This document shows positions 25,612 to 32,101 of a stretch of DNA of 64,000 nt, in pieces. The notes below the pieces were generated by a model, which saw only the letters and a program-made list of their open reading frames with translations, was not told where the DNA came from and made no database searches. Both the position numbers and the translations under genes were made by a program. Origin of the DNA: Bin87 sp964347975 (GTDB lineage: Bacteria > Chloroflexota > Dehalococcoidia > Lucifugimonadales > UBA3495); contig CAYGAY010000011.1 of assembly GCA_964347975.1 (NCBI GenBank), forward strand, positions 21,030 to 85,029. The letters run 5' to 3'. The stretch's first letter is position 1; each line of letters opens with the position of its first letter.

Positions 25612-26460
25612 ATGGCTGAATACGCGCATCCCGAATCGCTGGTATCCACCGATTGGGTGGCCGAACACGGCGGCGACGCCAACGTGCGCCTGGTGGAGGT
25701 TGACGTGGACACCGCCGCCTACGAGCAGGGGCACATCGCCGGCGCCGTCAGTTTCAACTGGCAGTCCCAGTTGCAGCAGAATGTCGTCCGCGACATCGTT
25801 TCCCGCGACGAGATGGAAGCTCTGCTCAGCAGCAACGGCGTCTCGCCCGACACCACCATCGTCCTCTACGGCGACAACAACAACTGGTTCGCCGCCTGGG
25901 CCTTCTGGCAGCTGAAGTATTACGGCCACGCCGACGTCCGGCTGATGAACGGCGGGCGCGTGCTGTGGCTGGCCGAGAACCGGCCCACCACCACCGAAGC
26001 GCCTTCGTATCCAGCCACCAACTACAGCATCACCACCGAAAATAATGACCTGCGCGCCCTGCGCGACTACGTGTTGCAGGCCGTCAACAGCGGCAGCCAC
26101 GCCCTAGTGGACGTGCGCTCGCCCGACGAGTTCTCCGGCGCCCTTAACGCTCCGCCCAACCTGCCCCAGGAAGGCTCCCAGCGCAACGGCCACATCCCCG
26201 GCGCGGCCAATATCCCCTGGGGCCAGGCCGTGAATGAGGACGGCACCTTCAAGTCCGCCGACGAACTCAGCCAGCTCTACGGCGGCCGGGGAGTGGACGG
26301 TTCCCGCGAGACCATCGCCTACTGCCGCATCGGAGAGCGTTCCTCCCACACCTGGTTCGTGCTGAGCCAGTTGCTGGGCTACGACAACGTCCGCAACTAC
26401 GACGGCTCCTGGACCGAGTGGGGCAGCACCGTTGGCGCGCCCATCCAGCGGGACGTGTAG
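25612..26460 (+). CDS. Thiosulfate/3-mercaptopyruvate sulfurtransferase (two rhodanese domains)
   Basis: This 282-residue protein has an inactive N-terminal rhodanese domain (from VSTDWVAEH) and an active C-terminal one. The catalytic loop is YCRIGERSSH: Cys followed by Arg-x-Gly-x-Arg, as in thiosulfate:cyanide sulfurtransferases rather than the CGxGVT of mercaptopyruvate enzymes. HIPGAANIPWGQAVNEDGTFKS precedes it. A TATAAT box lies at 25533-25538 and a GAGAGGTG ribosome site before the ATG. It is divergent from the MmeI-like gene. Confidence 0.9.
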   Translation: MAEYAHPESLVSTDWVAEHGGDANVRLVEVDVDTAAYEQGHIAGAVSFNWQSQLQQNVVRDIVSRDEMEALLSSNGVSPDTTIVLYGDNNNWFAAWAFWQLKYYGHADVRLMNGGRVLWLAENRPTTTEAPSYPATNYSITTENNDLRALRDYVLQAVNSGSHALVDVRSPDEFSGALNAPPNLPQEGSQRNGHIPGAANIPWGQAVNEDGTFKSADELSQLYGGRGVDGSRETIAYCRIGERSSHTWFVLSQLLGYDNVRNYDGSWTEWGSTVGAPIQRDV

Positions 26461-26509
26461 GGCTTGTTGACAATTTGAAGCCCGCACCAGTTGATGACGC
26501 CGTCTATCC

Positions 26510-26533
26510 AGGGGCGAATAGTCGTTCGCCCCT
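26510..26533. repeat. Palindromic intergenic element, copy 2 (AGGGGCGAAT...GTTCGCCCCT)
   Basis: This has the same 10-bp arms as the element at 5047-5070, with one changed base and spacer AGTC. It lies between the convergent sulfurtransferase and M20 peptidase genes, where it may also help to end transcription. Confidence 0.8.
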
Positions 26534-26538
26534 GCGGT

Positions 26539-27642
26539 CTATTTCAGGCGGATGAACTCCTGGCAGACGCGAGCGGCGTCGTAGATTTCGCTTAGGTTGG
26601 CCGTCTCGCGGGTGGTGTGGAAATCGCGGACGCCGATGCCCACCGGCAAGGCGGCGATGCCGTGCTCAAAGAACACGTTGGCGTCGGAGCCGCCCCCGGT
26701 GGATTCCATAGCGGGCGTGAGGCCGATTTTAGCCACGGCGCGGGAGATGTCGGCCAGGGCCGGGTGATCGTCAGGAACGCTGTAGGCCCGGTACTGGCTC
26801 CAGATGTTGAGATCCAGTTGCGCCTTGGGATACATAGCGGCGGCCTGGTCAAAGGCGCGGCGAAACTCGGCGGTATAGTTCTCCAGCTTGGCCTGGTCCC
26901 GGGAGCGCAGCTCGCCGTCCAGGTAGGCCCGCTCCGGGATGATGTTGCGCTTCAGGCCGCCTTCCAGCAGCCCGATGTTGCTGGTGGTCTCGTGGTCGAT
27001 GCGGCCCAGGGGCAGGCGGGTCAGGATGTTGGCGGCCACCAGCAGGGCCGATACGCCGTTTTCCGGCTCCAGGCCGGCGTGGGCGGCGACGCCGGTGATG
27101 TGGCACTGCACGATGTTCTGCGCCGGCGCGCCGACGCAGATGCGGCTGACCGGCCCCTCGCCGTCGAAGACGATGCCGCTTTTCGCCTCCACCAGCGAGA
27201 AGTCCAGGTTGCGCGCCCCGTTGAGACCGCCCTCCTCGGCGCGGGAGAACACCACCTGCACCGGCCGGATGGGGTTGCCGTCTTCCATCGCCGACGTGAG
27301 TCCTTCCAGCACGATGGCGATGCCGGCCTTGCAGTCGCCGCCGAGGATGGTGCTGCCATCGGAACGCAGGGTTGCGCCGTCGGCGTCCAGCATGGGCTTG
27401 ATGCCCCGGCCCGGCTCCACGGTGTCCATGTGGGCGGAGAGCATGACCGGCGGCTGGCTGGCGGCGCCGTCGGAACCGGCGAAAGTAGCCACCAGGTTGC
27501 CGTAGTCATCATGCCGCACGACGCCGCCCAGGTTGGCGAGGACGTTGGAGAGGTGGGCGTCGATGGCGTCCTCCTCGCCGGTGGGGCTGTCGATTTGGAT
27601 GAGGTCGATGAGGGTTTGGGTGAGGCGTTGGCGGTTGGGCAT
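26539..27642 (-). CDS. M20-family peptidase (tripeptidase T-like)
   Basis: This 367-residue metallopeptidase is closest in pattern to PepT-like M20 proteins. Zinc-site motifs are VMLSAHMDTVEPG, STILGGDCKAG, FSRAEEGGLNGARNLD and a late His in RDFHTTRETANL. A small dimerisation domain carrying AAHAGLEPENGVSAL interrupts the catalytic core. It is distinct from the other M20 gene at 17.3 kb. The start is ATG in front of PNRQRLTQ. Confidence 0.87.
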   Translation of the reverse strand: MPNRQRLTQTLIDLIQIDSPTGEEDAIDAHLSNVLANLGGVVRHDDYGNLVATFAGSDGAASQPPVMLSAHMDTVEPGRGIKPMLDADGATLRSDGSTILGGDCKAGIAIVLEGLTSAMEDGNPIRPVQVVFSRAEEGGLNGARNLDFSLVEAKSGIVFDGEGPVSRICVGAPAQNIVQCHITGVAAHAGLEPENGVSALLVAANILTRLPLGRIDHETTSNIGLLEGGLKRNIIPERAYLDGELRSRDQAKLENYTAEFRRAFDQAAAMYPKAQLDLNIWSQYRAYSVPDDHPALADISRAVAKIGLTPAMESTGGGSDANVFFEHGIAALPVGIGVRDFHTTRETANLSEIYDAARVCQEFIRLK

Positions 27643-27771
27643 GGTAAGGCTCCTGGCGGGTGGCGGTGGGTGATACAGGCATTATGCGCCGAGACAAGGT
27701 GGGGCGGTAGGGGTGGTTGTGGTAAGATTTGCTACTGTAAGGGCAATGGCTATTCGGTAAGAGGCACTGTG

Positions 27772-29115
27772 ATGGTTATCAAATCATTGGAACTGGAGAA
27801 CGTGGGCCCGTTCAGGTTCCATTCGGCGGCTAATGACGCCAGTGATGGGAAGGTTTGCATAGAATTTGACAACCATGTCAACCTGTTTATTGGTCCAAAC
27901 AACACTGGCAAGTCCACCATACTGCAAGCTGTGGACTTGCTTACCGAGCGCTGGACAGTGGACTTTAGCAATCGCTACCTAAAGACCGTTGGTTTTTCGG
28001 ATGATTTTGCGCGCGTAGCCATGCTATGGCATAACGGACAAAATCAGCGGCTGCGGTTCCACAGCAGCTATCATGTTCTGTCAGCGGTTATGCGCAAAAT
28101 GACGACCGCCGCTCCCCCCCAGAGCTCCGAACAGCCGGGGTTTAAATATGCTCCCGCCCGTATCCGCGTGCGCCGCCAGTCACCCGCTCAGGCCGTCGAG
28201 ATGGAGCCGGTAGGGACTATTCAACACCTGGACTTGGGAACACCACAGGAAGTCAGTTACGCGGACTGGAGCCGGCACAAACGAGAGGACTTCGGGTATG
28301 TAGGCTATGCTACTCATACCGACCACAGCCTGCATGATGCGCAAGGCTTCGCGACCTACAGTCGTGCCCACAACGAATTTGAACATGGCGTGTTCAGAAC
28401 TATGCAGCAGATTATCTCGCAAATCACACAAGGATTCCCGATGCTGCTTGGTGTCAATAATTTTGCAAGTAGTCCGGCGACAATAGTTGCCGACCAAACC
28501 CCGGATGGTCGAGTGTCAATTGATGACTTGAGCCTTGGCACCCGGTATATTCTGGCTTGGATAGTCCAGTTTGTTGACAATTTCGCACTACGATATAAAG
28601 ACATACCCAATTGGCAAGATATGCCCGGCATTTTCATCATCGATGAAATCGATGCCCATCTTCATCCGTCCTGGCAGCGGCGCATCATCCCAACGCTGAC
28701 GCGCCATTTCCCCAACGTGCAGATTTTCGCTAGCACCCACTCGCCTATGATGGTAGCCGGGTTGAAAGCCGGACAGGTGCATCTGCTCAAGCGGGATGAA
28801 ACCGGGCGGGTGGTTTGGTCGCGCAACGAGCAGGACATCATCGGCTGGACGGCGGATGAGATCTACCGCACGTTTATGGGGATTGACGACCCTACCGATG
28901 AGCTGACGGTGCAACGCGCCAATCGGTTGCGAGAGCTGCGCGATAAGGAATCGCCGACGGCGGAGGAAGTGCTGGAGCTGAATAACTTGCGCCGTCAGGT
29001 CAATCAGGATTTGCTGGCCGGGGGCCGAATTAACGCGCAACGAGAGCGTTTTGACGCGATAATGCAGGAGTATCTGCGCTCTCGGATGTCCGATTTGTCG
29101 CAGGACGGGGCGTAA
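27772..29115 (+). CDS. Septu-like (PtuA-type) AAA ATPase
   Basis: This 447-residue SMC/ABC-like ATPase has Walker A GPNNTGKST at 41-49, the signature-like segment DDLSLGTRYI (251-260), Walker B GIFIIDEID (286-294) with HLHP after it and a switch His in STHSP (321-325). It is followed after 6 bp by an HNH nuclease gene of the PtuB type. An ATPase plus HNH pair in this order is the composition of the Septu anti-phage system (also used as effector in some retrons; no reverse transcriptase gene is here). GAGG precedes the ATG. Confidence 0.72.
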   Translation: MVIKSLELENVGPFRFHSAANDASDGKVCIEFDNHVNLFIGPNNTGKSTILQAVDLLTERWTVDFSNRYLKTVGFSDDFARVAMLWHNGQNQRLRFHSSYHVLSAVMRKMTTAAPPQSSEQPGFKYAPARIRVRRQSPAQAVEMEPVGTIQHLDLGTPQEVSYADWSRHKREDFGYVGYATHTDHSLHDAQGFATYSRAHNEFEHGVFRTMQQIISQITQGFPMLLGVNNFASSPATIVADQTPDGRVSIDDLSLGTRYILAWIVQFVDNFALRYKDIPNWQDMPGIFIIDEIDAHLHPSWQRRIIPTLTRHFPNVQIFASTHSPMMVAGLKAGQVHLLKRDETGRVVWSRNEQDIIGWTADEIYRTFMGIDDPTDELTVQRANRLRELRDKESPTAEEVLELNNLRRQVNQDLLAGGRINAQRERFDAIMQEYLRSRMSDLSQDGA

Positions 29116-29121
29116 ATCGCT

Positions 29122-29793
29122 ATGCGCTGGGTTGCCCGTGGGCCGGAACCTCCCAACTTGGTTGGATACCGGCAGAACTCCACGCAAGAATGGGTAGATT
29201 ATTATTCGCGCCGGACTGGCGACGAACCGCCGGCCCATTGGGTCAGCTTCCGGGATGAACTGGGCTGTCGCTTCTCCGATAAATGCGGTTACTGCGAACG
29301 GCAGTGCGACCTCCAGGCCGAACATTCTGGTCGCTTGCCCACGCTGGACCACTTCCGACCGCGCAGCCTTTACCCACTGCTCACCTACGAATGGACTAAC
29401 TGGATTTTCAGTTGCCACCAGTGCAATGTTGATTACAAGCAGGACAAATGGCCGGCCGAAGGGTATGTTGACCCTTGTGCGTCCGCTGATGCGGAACGGC
29501 CGGAGCATTTCTTTGACTATGACGACGACACTGGCGAAGTAAAACCAAAAACCGGTATTGGGACGACAGCTCAGCGCAAAGCGCACCGCACCATAATTGA
29601 TTTGGGATTGAATGCCCTTAATCTCCGGGTAGAGCGTCTGAACTGGATTGACTGGCTGAAAGAACGATTAGCAGATCGTCCCTTTATAGAATGGCCGGCT
29701 ATCTTGGAACGATACACAGAACCCTCGATAGAATTCAGCGGCATTACCAGAATGTTTCTGGTTCAGTATTTTCCCGACCGTGAAACGCGATAA
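29122..29793 (+). CDS. Septu-like (PtuB-type) HNH endonuclease
   Basis: This 223-residue protein contains an HNH nuclease domain with structural zinc. CGYC (55-58) and CHQC (98-101) are the Cys pairs, LDHFRPRS (75-82) carries the catalytic Asp-His, and CNVDYKQDKWP the Asn/Lys part. The pattern CxYC...DHFRP(K/R)S...W.N...C..CN..K is that of the PtuB family. It lies 6 bp after the ATPase stop, so the two are co-transcribed. It is expected to be the effector that cuts nucleic acid when the ATPase senses phage. Confidence 0.75.
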   Translation: MRWVARGPEPPNLVGYRQNSTQEWVDYYSRRTGDEPPAHWVSFRDELGCRFSDKCGYCERQCDLQAEHSGRLPTLDHFRPRSLYPLLTYEWTNWIFSCHQCNVDYKQDKWPAEGYVDPCASADAERPEHFFDYDDDTGEVKPKTGIGTTAQRKAHRTIIDLGLNALNLRVERLNWIDWLKERLADRPFIEWPAILERYTEPSIEFSGITRMFLVQYFPDRETR

Positions 29794-29807
29794 CGTGCTG
29801 TCCAGCG

Positions 29808-29837
29808 TTGACACCGCTGCCCCGGCTCGCCCATAAT
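29808..29837 (+). promoter_or_regulatory. Promoter for moaD-moaE giving a nearly leaderless mRNA
   Basis: TTGACA (29808-29813) and CATAAT (29832-29837) are 18 bp apart. Transcription would start about 4 nt before the moaD ATG, and no Shine-Dalgarno is seen in front of moaD. Confidence 0.6.
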
Positions 29838-29847
29838 CCCAACTACC

Positions 29848-30096
29848 ATGCAGTTTGACGTGCAATTATTTGCCCTGTACCGGGAGCGCGCCGGCGCCTC
29901 GGTGGTATCCGCCAACGTCCCCGACGGGGCCACCGTGGGCGACCTCACTGCCGTTGTCCGAGCCGACTATCCCCGGCTGGCGCCGCCGGAGGTGCGCATC
30001 GTGGTGGCGGTGAACGCCGAGTACGCTGATGATGACCAGATCTTGCACCCCGGCGACGAGGTCTGCCTGATCCCCCCGGTTAGCGGAGGTTGCTGA
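29848..30096 (+). CDS. moaD: Molybdopterin synthase small subunit MoaD
   Basis: This 82-residue ubiquitin-fold sulfur carrier is thiocarboxylated at its C-terminal Gly and donates sulfur to precursor Z. YRERAGASVV, VGDLTAVVRADYP, VAVNAEYADDDQIL and DEVCLIPPVSGG match the family. The odd feature is one extra residue: the protein ends Gly-Gly-Cys rather than Gly-Gly, so the Cys would have to be removed or tolerated. moaE starts 2 bp after the stop. Confidence 0.9.
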   Translation: MQFDVQLFALYRERAGASVVSANVPDGATVGDLTAVVRADYPRLAPPEVRIVVAVNAEYADDDQILHPGDEVCLIPPVSGGC

Positions 30097-30098
30097 CG

Positions 30099-30581
30099 AT
30101 GATTATTCTCACCGACGAACCCCTCGACCCGGTGGCCGTTACCGACTCGGTGCGGGCGGACCGCAACGGCGCGGTGGTCACCTTCCTGGGCACTACCCGC
30201 GACAACTTCGGCGGCAAGACCGTAACCCGGCTGGAGTACGAAGCCTACGACGAAATGGCAATCAAGAAGCTGGGCGAAGTGCGGGACAGCCTGCGCGCCG
30301 ACTACGGCATCGAGGACATCGCCATCGCGCATCGCACCGGCCGGGTGGACGTGGGGCACATCAGCCTGGTGGTGGCCGTGGCCTCACCCCACCGGGTGGC
30401 GGCTTTTGAGGCGTGCCACGAGGCGGTGAACCGCATCAAAACCATCGTGCCCATCTGGAAGAAGGAATGGTTTGCCGACGGCTCCCGGTGGGTGGCCTGC
30501 GAAGACCACGAGTTCGCCGACGAGGCGGAACACGCCCATGCTCACGCCGAACGGCACGCCGCTGCGGCGGTTGGGGATTAG
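30099..30581 (+). CDS. moaE: Molybdopterin synthase catalytic subunit MoaE
   Basis: This 160-residue MoaE contains GAVVTFLGTTRDNFGG, the conserved YEAYDEMA, HRTGRVDVGHISLVVAVASPHR and the catalytic-site NRIKTIVPIWKKE with the essential Lys. The C terminus ends in a His/Ala-rich tail (HAHAHAERHAA). The ribosome site GGAGGT lies inside the end of moaD. Its stop overlaps the stop of convergent rimM by 4 bp. Confidence 0.94.
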   Translation: MIILTDEPLDPVAVTDSVRADRNGAVVTFLGTTRDNFGGKTVTRLEYEAYDEMAIKKLGEVRDSLRADYGIEDIAIAHRTGRVDVGHISLVVAVASPHRVAAFEACHEAVNRIKTIVPIWKKEWFADGSRWVACEDHEFADEAEHAHAHAERHAAAAVGD

Positions 30582-31150
30582 CGCAGGCCGGCGATAAGAT
30601 GCACCAGCATCGTCCTTGACGCCAGGTCAATTTCCTGCACCACCTGCTCAATTGCCGGCAGCAGTATCTCCGCGCCGGTATCCGACGCTACCACGTACAC
30701 ATCGTTGCTGCCCGTTTGCAGTATCTCCCGCACCGCGCCCAGGTTTTCGCCCTGGTCGGTGATGACGGTCAGCCCCACCAACTGGTAGTGGTAATACTCG
30801 CCCGGCGGCAGTTCGGGCGCCGAGTTAACTGGCGCGAGGATCCATTCGTCGGCCAGTCGTCGCGCGGTGTGAGGATCATTCAGCCCTTCCAACCGGAGCA
30901 GGGCGTCTCCGCCGGGGAGGTCGCGACAGGAAACAACGGTGTGGATTTGGCCGGCGATGGTCAGCTCGCTGCCGGCCTGAAACCGGGTCGGGTTGTCGGA
31001 ATGGGAGCGGATGCGGATGGCGCCGTCCAAGCCATGGCTGCGGATGACGCGGCCCACTACGACCGCGTCGTCCGGCGCGATAGTAGGAGCGCTCCGGCTG
31101 CGCGACGGAGCCGGCTTAAAGTAGCGCCTGGAGCGACGGCGGCTAGACAA
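30578..31150 (-). CDS. rimM: Ribosome maturation factor RimM
   Basis: RimM binds S19 and the 30S head during assembly. The RimM N domain (VVVGRVIRSHGLDGAIRIRSHSDNP) and the PRC-barrel C domain (YYHYQLVGLTVITDQGENLGAVREI, then LLPAIEQVVQEIDLASR) are clear. The start is uncertain: TTG at 31150 has TGGAG in front and overlaps the khpA stop by 8 bp, while an ATG at 31174 lacks a good site. It is the last gene of the rpsP-khpA-rimM operon; trmD, often next, is absent. Confidence 0.9.
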   Translation of the reverse strand: MSSRRRSRRYFKPAPSRSRSAPTIAPDDAVVVGRVIRSHGLDGAIRIRSHSDNPTRFQAGSELTIAGQIHTVVSCRDLPGGDALLRLEGLNDPHTARRLADEWILAPVNSAPELPPGEYYHYQLVGLTVITDQGENLGAVREILQTGSNDVYVVASDTGAEILLPAIEQVVQEIDLASRTMLVHLIAGLR

Positions 31151-31370
31151 TCTCCAGCACAGCTCGAGTGCCATCCTTGACAGCTGCCACCCGAAGCAGG
31201 ACACGCATTGCCTGGGCCACTCGTCCCTGTCGCCCGATCACTTTGCCTTTGTCCTCGGGGGCGACTTCAAGGCGTATTACTATCTGGTCGCCTTCGTCGG
31301 TCTCCGTGACCCGAACCGCTTCCGGGTTGGAGGTTAGCGACTGAGCGATGAACTCAATCAGCTCTTTCAT
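31143..31370 (-). CDS. khpA: KH-domain RNA-binding protein KhpA
   Basis: This 75-residue single KH domain has the GxxG loop in GKVIGRQGRVAQAMRVLLR. KhpA binds RNA, with KhpB in many Gram-positives, and affects cell division and mRNA stability. Its gene is commonly placed between rpsP and rimM, as here. Its start overlaps the end of rpsP by 17 bp. Confidence 0.92.
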   Translation of the reverse strand: MKELIEFIAQSLTSNPEAVRVTETDEGDQIVIRLEVAPEDKGKVIGRQGRVAQAMRVLLRVAAVKDGTRAVLEIV

Positions 31371-31623
31371 CCGCGTGGACCTTGCTGAAGATGTCGTTGC
31401 GGTCGAAAATCCGACGCACCGGGTCTGAGGGTTGAGCGCCTTTGCGCAGCCAGTCCACGGCCCGCGCTTCGTCGAGGGTCACGGCCGGCGGGTCCGCCAT
31501 GGGGTCGTAGTGGCCGATGCCGTCAATGTAAGCGCCATCCCGGGGGTTGCGCTTTTCGGTGACGACGATGCGATAGTAAGGGCGGCCTTTTTTACCTACG
31601 CGCCGCAGGCGAATCCGTAGCAT
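31354..31623 (-). CDS. rpsP: 30S ribosomal protein S16
   Basis: This 89-residue S16 begins at the ATG preceded by GGAGATCAA: MLRIRLRRVGKKGRPYYRIV, then RDGAYIDGIGHYDP and VDWLRKGAQPSDPVRRI. It is the first gene of the rpsP-khpA-rimM operon. It has a proximal promoter at 31668-31696 and, further up, an unusual leader with a short ORF and a terminator (31771-32048). Confidence 0.96.
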   Translation of the reverse strand: MLRIRLRRVGKKGRPYYRIVVTEKRNPRDGAYIDGIGHYDPMADPPAVTLDEARAVDWLRKGAQPSDPVRRIFDRNDIFSKVHADERAD

Positions 31624-31667
31624 TTGATCTCCGTGTCGCTGTTGAAGGGAATAAAGGAACAGCATTT

Positions 31668-31696
31668 AGGTTAGGGTTTTCTGACGGGTTTGTCAA
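31668..31696 (-). promoter_or_regulatory. Proximal rpsP promoter (P2)
   Basis: On the minus strand TTGACA (complement of 31691-31696) and TAACCT (complement of 31668-31673) are separated by exactly 17 bp, about 45 bp before the rpsP ATG. Confidence 0.65.
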
Positions 31697-31720
31697 ACGA
31701 TTGCCGGAACCTCAAAAGAT

Positions 31721-31740
31721 CGATTCACCGCAGTGAATCG
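31721..31740 (-). terminator. Perfect stem-loop upstream of rpsP P2
   Basis: CGATTCAC and GTGAATCG form an 8-bp perfect stem around a 4-nt loop. On the minus strand it is followed by ATCTTTTG, so it could act as a second weak terminator after the leader terminator, or as a separator upstream of P2. Confidence 0.45.
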
Positions 31741-31770
31741 GTGTGCGCCGGCAGCGTATGAGGATGGATT

Positions 31771-31864
31771 AAAAAAGGTATCGGGCCCAGACTGGACCTT
31801 TGGCTTGTCGCCCGATAACTCCCAGAACCTCTGGGGCGACGGTAGACACTGGTCTGGGCCCGAC
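31771..31864 (-). terminator. Leader terminator with elaborated stem (candidate attenuator)
   Basis: On the minus strand TCGGGCCCAGAC pairs with GTCTGGGCCCGA (12 bp), and the RNA then runs TACC followed by six U (complement of 31771-31776). Inside are nested helices: GUCGCCC/GGGCGAC and an inner CCCAGA/TCTGGG. The 5' arm (31833-31864) can instead pair with the coding sequence of the leader ORF upstream (31920-31951). That makes this a candidate conditional terminator. Confidence 0.6.
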
Positions 31865-31901
31865 TGACGGGCTGAATGCCGTTGTTGGAAAAGCGATGAC
31901 G

Positions 31902-31973
31902 CTAAGAGGCGTTCACCCCGTCGTGTCCAGACTGGTGCCTACCATCGCCCCAGCATGTTAAACTGTATTCCAT
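31902..31973 (-). CDS. 23-codon leader peptide ORF upstream of rpsP
   Basis: An ATG at 31973 follows AAAGGAGGTGAT, an almost complete complement of the 16S rRNA 3' tail, at normal spacing. The ORF begins MEYSLTCWGDG, ends VNAS and stops at TAG. It contains one Trp, one Cys and two His but no run of one amino acid. A consensus promoter lies about 45 bp upstream and a terminator downstream. Its codons 8-18 overlap the RNA segment that can pair with the terminator. I know no family for it. Confidence 0.5.
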   Translation of the reverse strand: MEYSLTCWGDGRHQSGHDGVNAS

Positions 31974-32019
31974 TAGCAATCACCTCCTTTCTCAAAATTT
32001 CGCGCGAGCGCTTGACCAC

Positions 32020-32048
32020 AATTTACAACCAGGGACGCTCCTTGTCAA
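32020..32048 (-). promoter_or_regulatory. Distal rpsP leader promoter (P1)
   Basis: On the minus strand TTGACA (complement of 32043-32048) and TAAATT (complement of 32020-32025) have a 17-bp spacer. The transcript would begin near 32013 and carry the short ORF at 31973. Confidence 0.68.
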
Positions 32049-32101
32049 CCCATTATCCAACAGATTCGTTTGCATCGCTCCAACCCGAAAACCCTTGGCG
32101 T

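Noticed and set aside
5047..26533. Class A palindromes as classical intrinsic terminators
   Set aside because: Neither copy is followed by a T tract, copy 1 lies between two co-directional genes, and both share arms at the DNA level, which fits a dispersed repeat better.
27772..29793. Gabija or retron system
   Set aside because: The nuclease partner is HNH, not a UvrD-like helicase, and there is no reverse transcriptase or msr/msd-like gene next to it.
31771..31951. A known riboswitch or SRP/6S RNA in the rpsP leader
   Set aside because: I compared it by eye with SRP RNA, 6S, purine, THF, ZTP and glycine riboswitch consensus cores and found none; the pairing with the short ORF explains the structure better.
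31955..32101. N-terminal extension of fmt to the ATG at 31955
   Set aside because: It would add about 49 residues unlike any Fmt N terminus and would cover the divergent promoter, ribosome site and start of the short leader ORF; Fmt normally begins right at the VFMGTP block.
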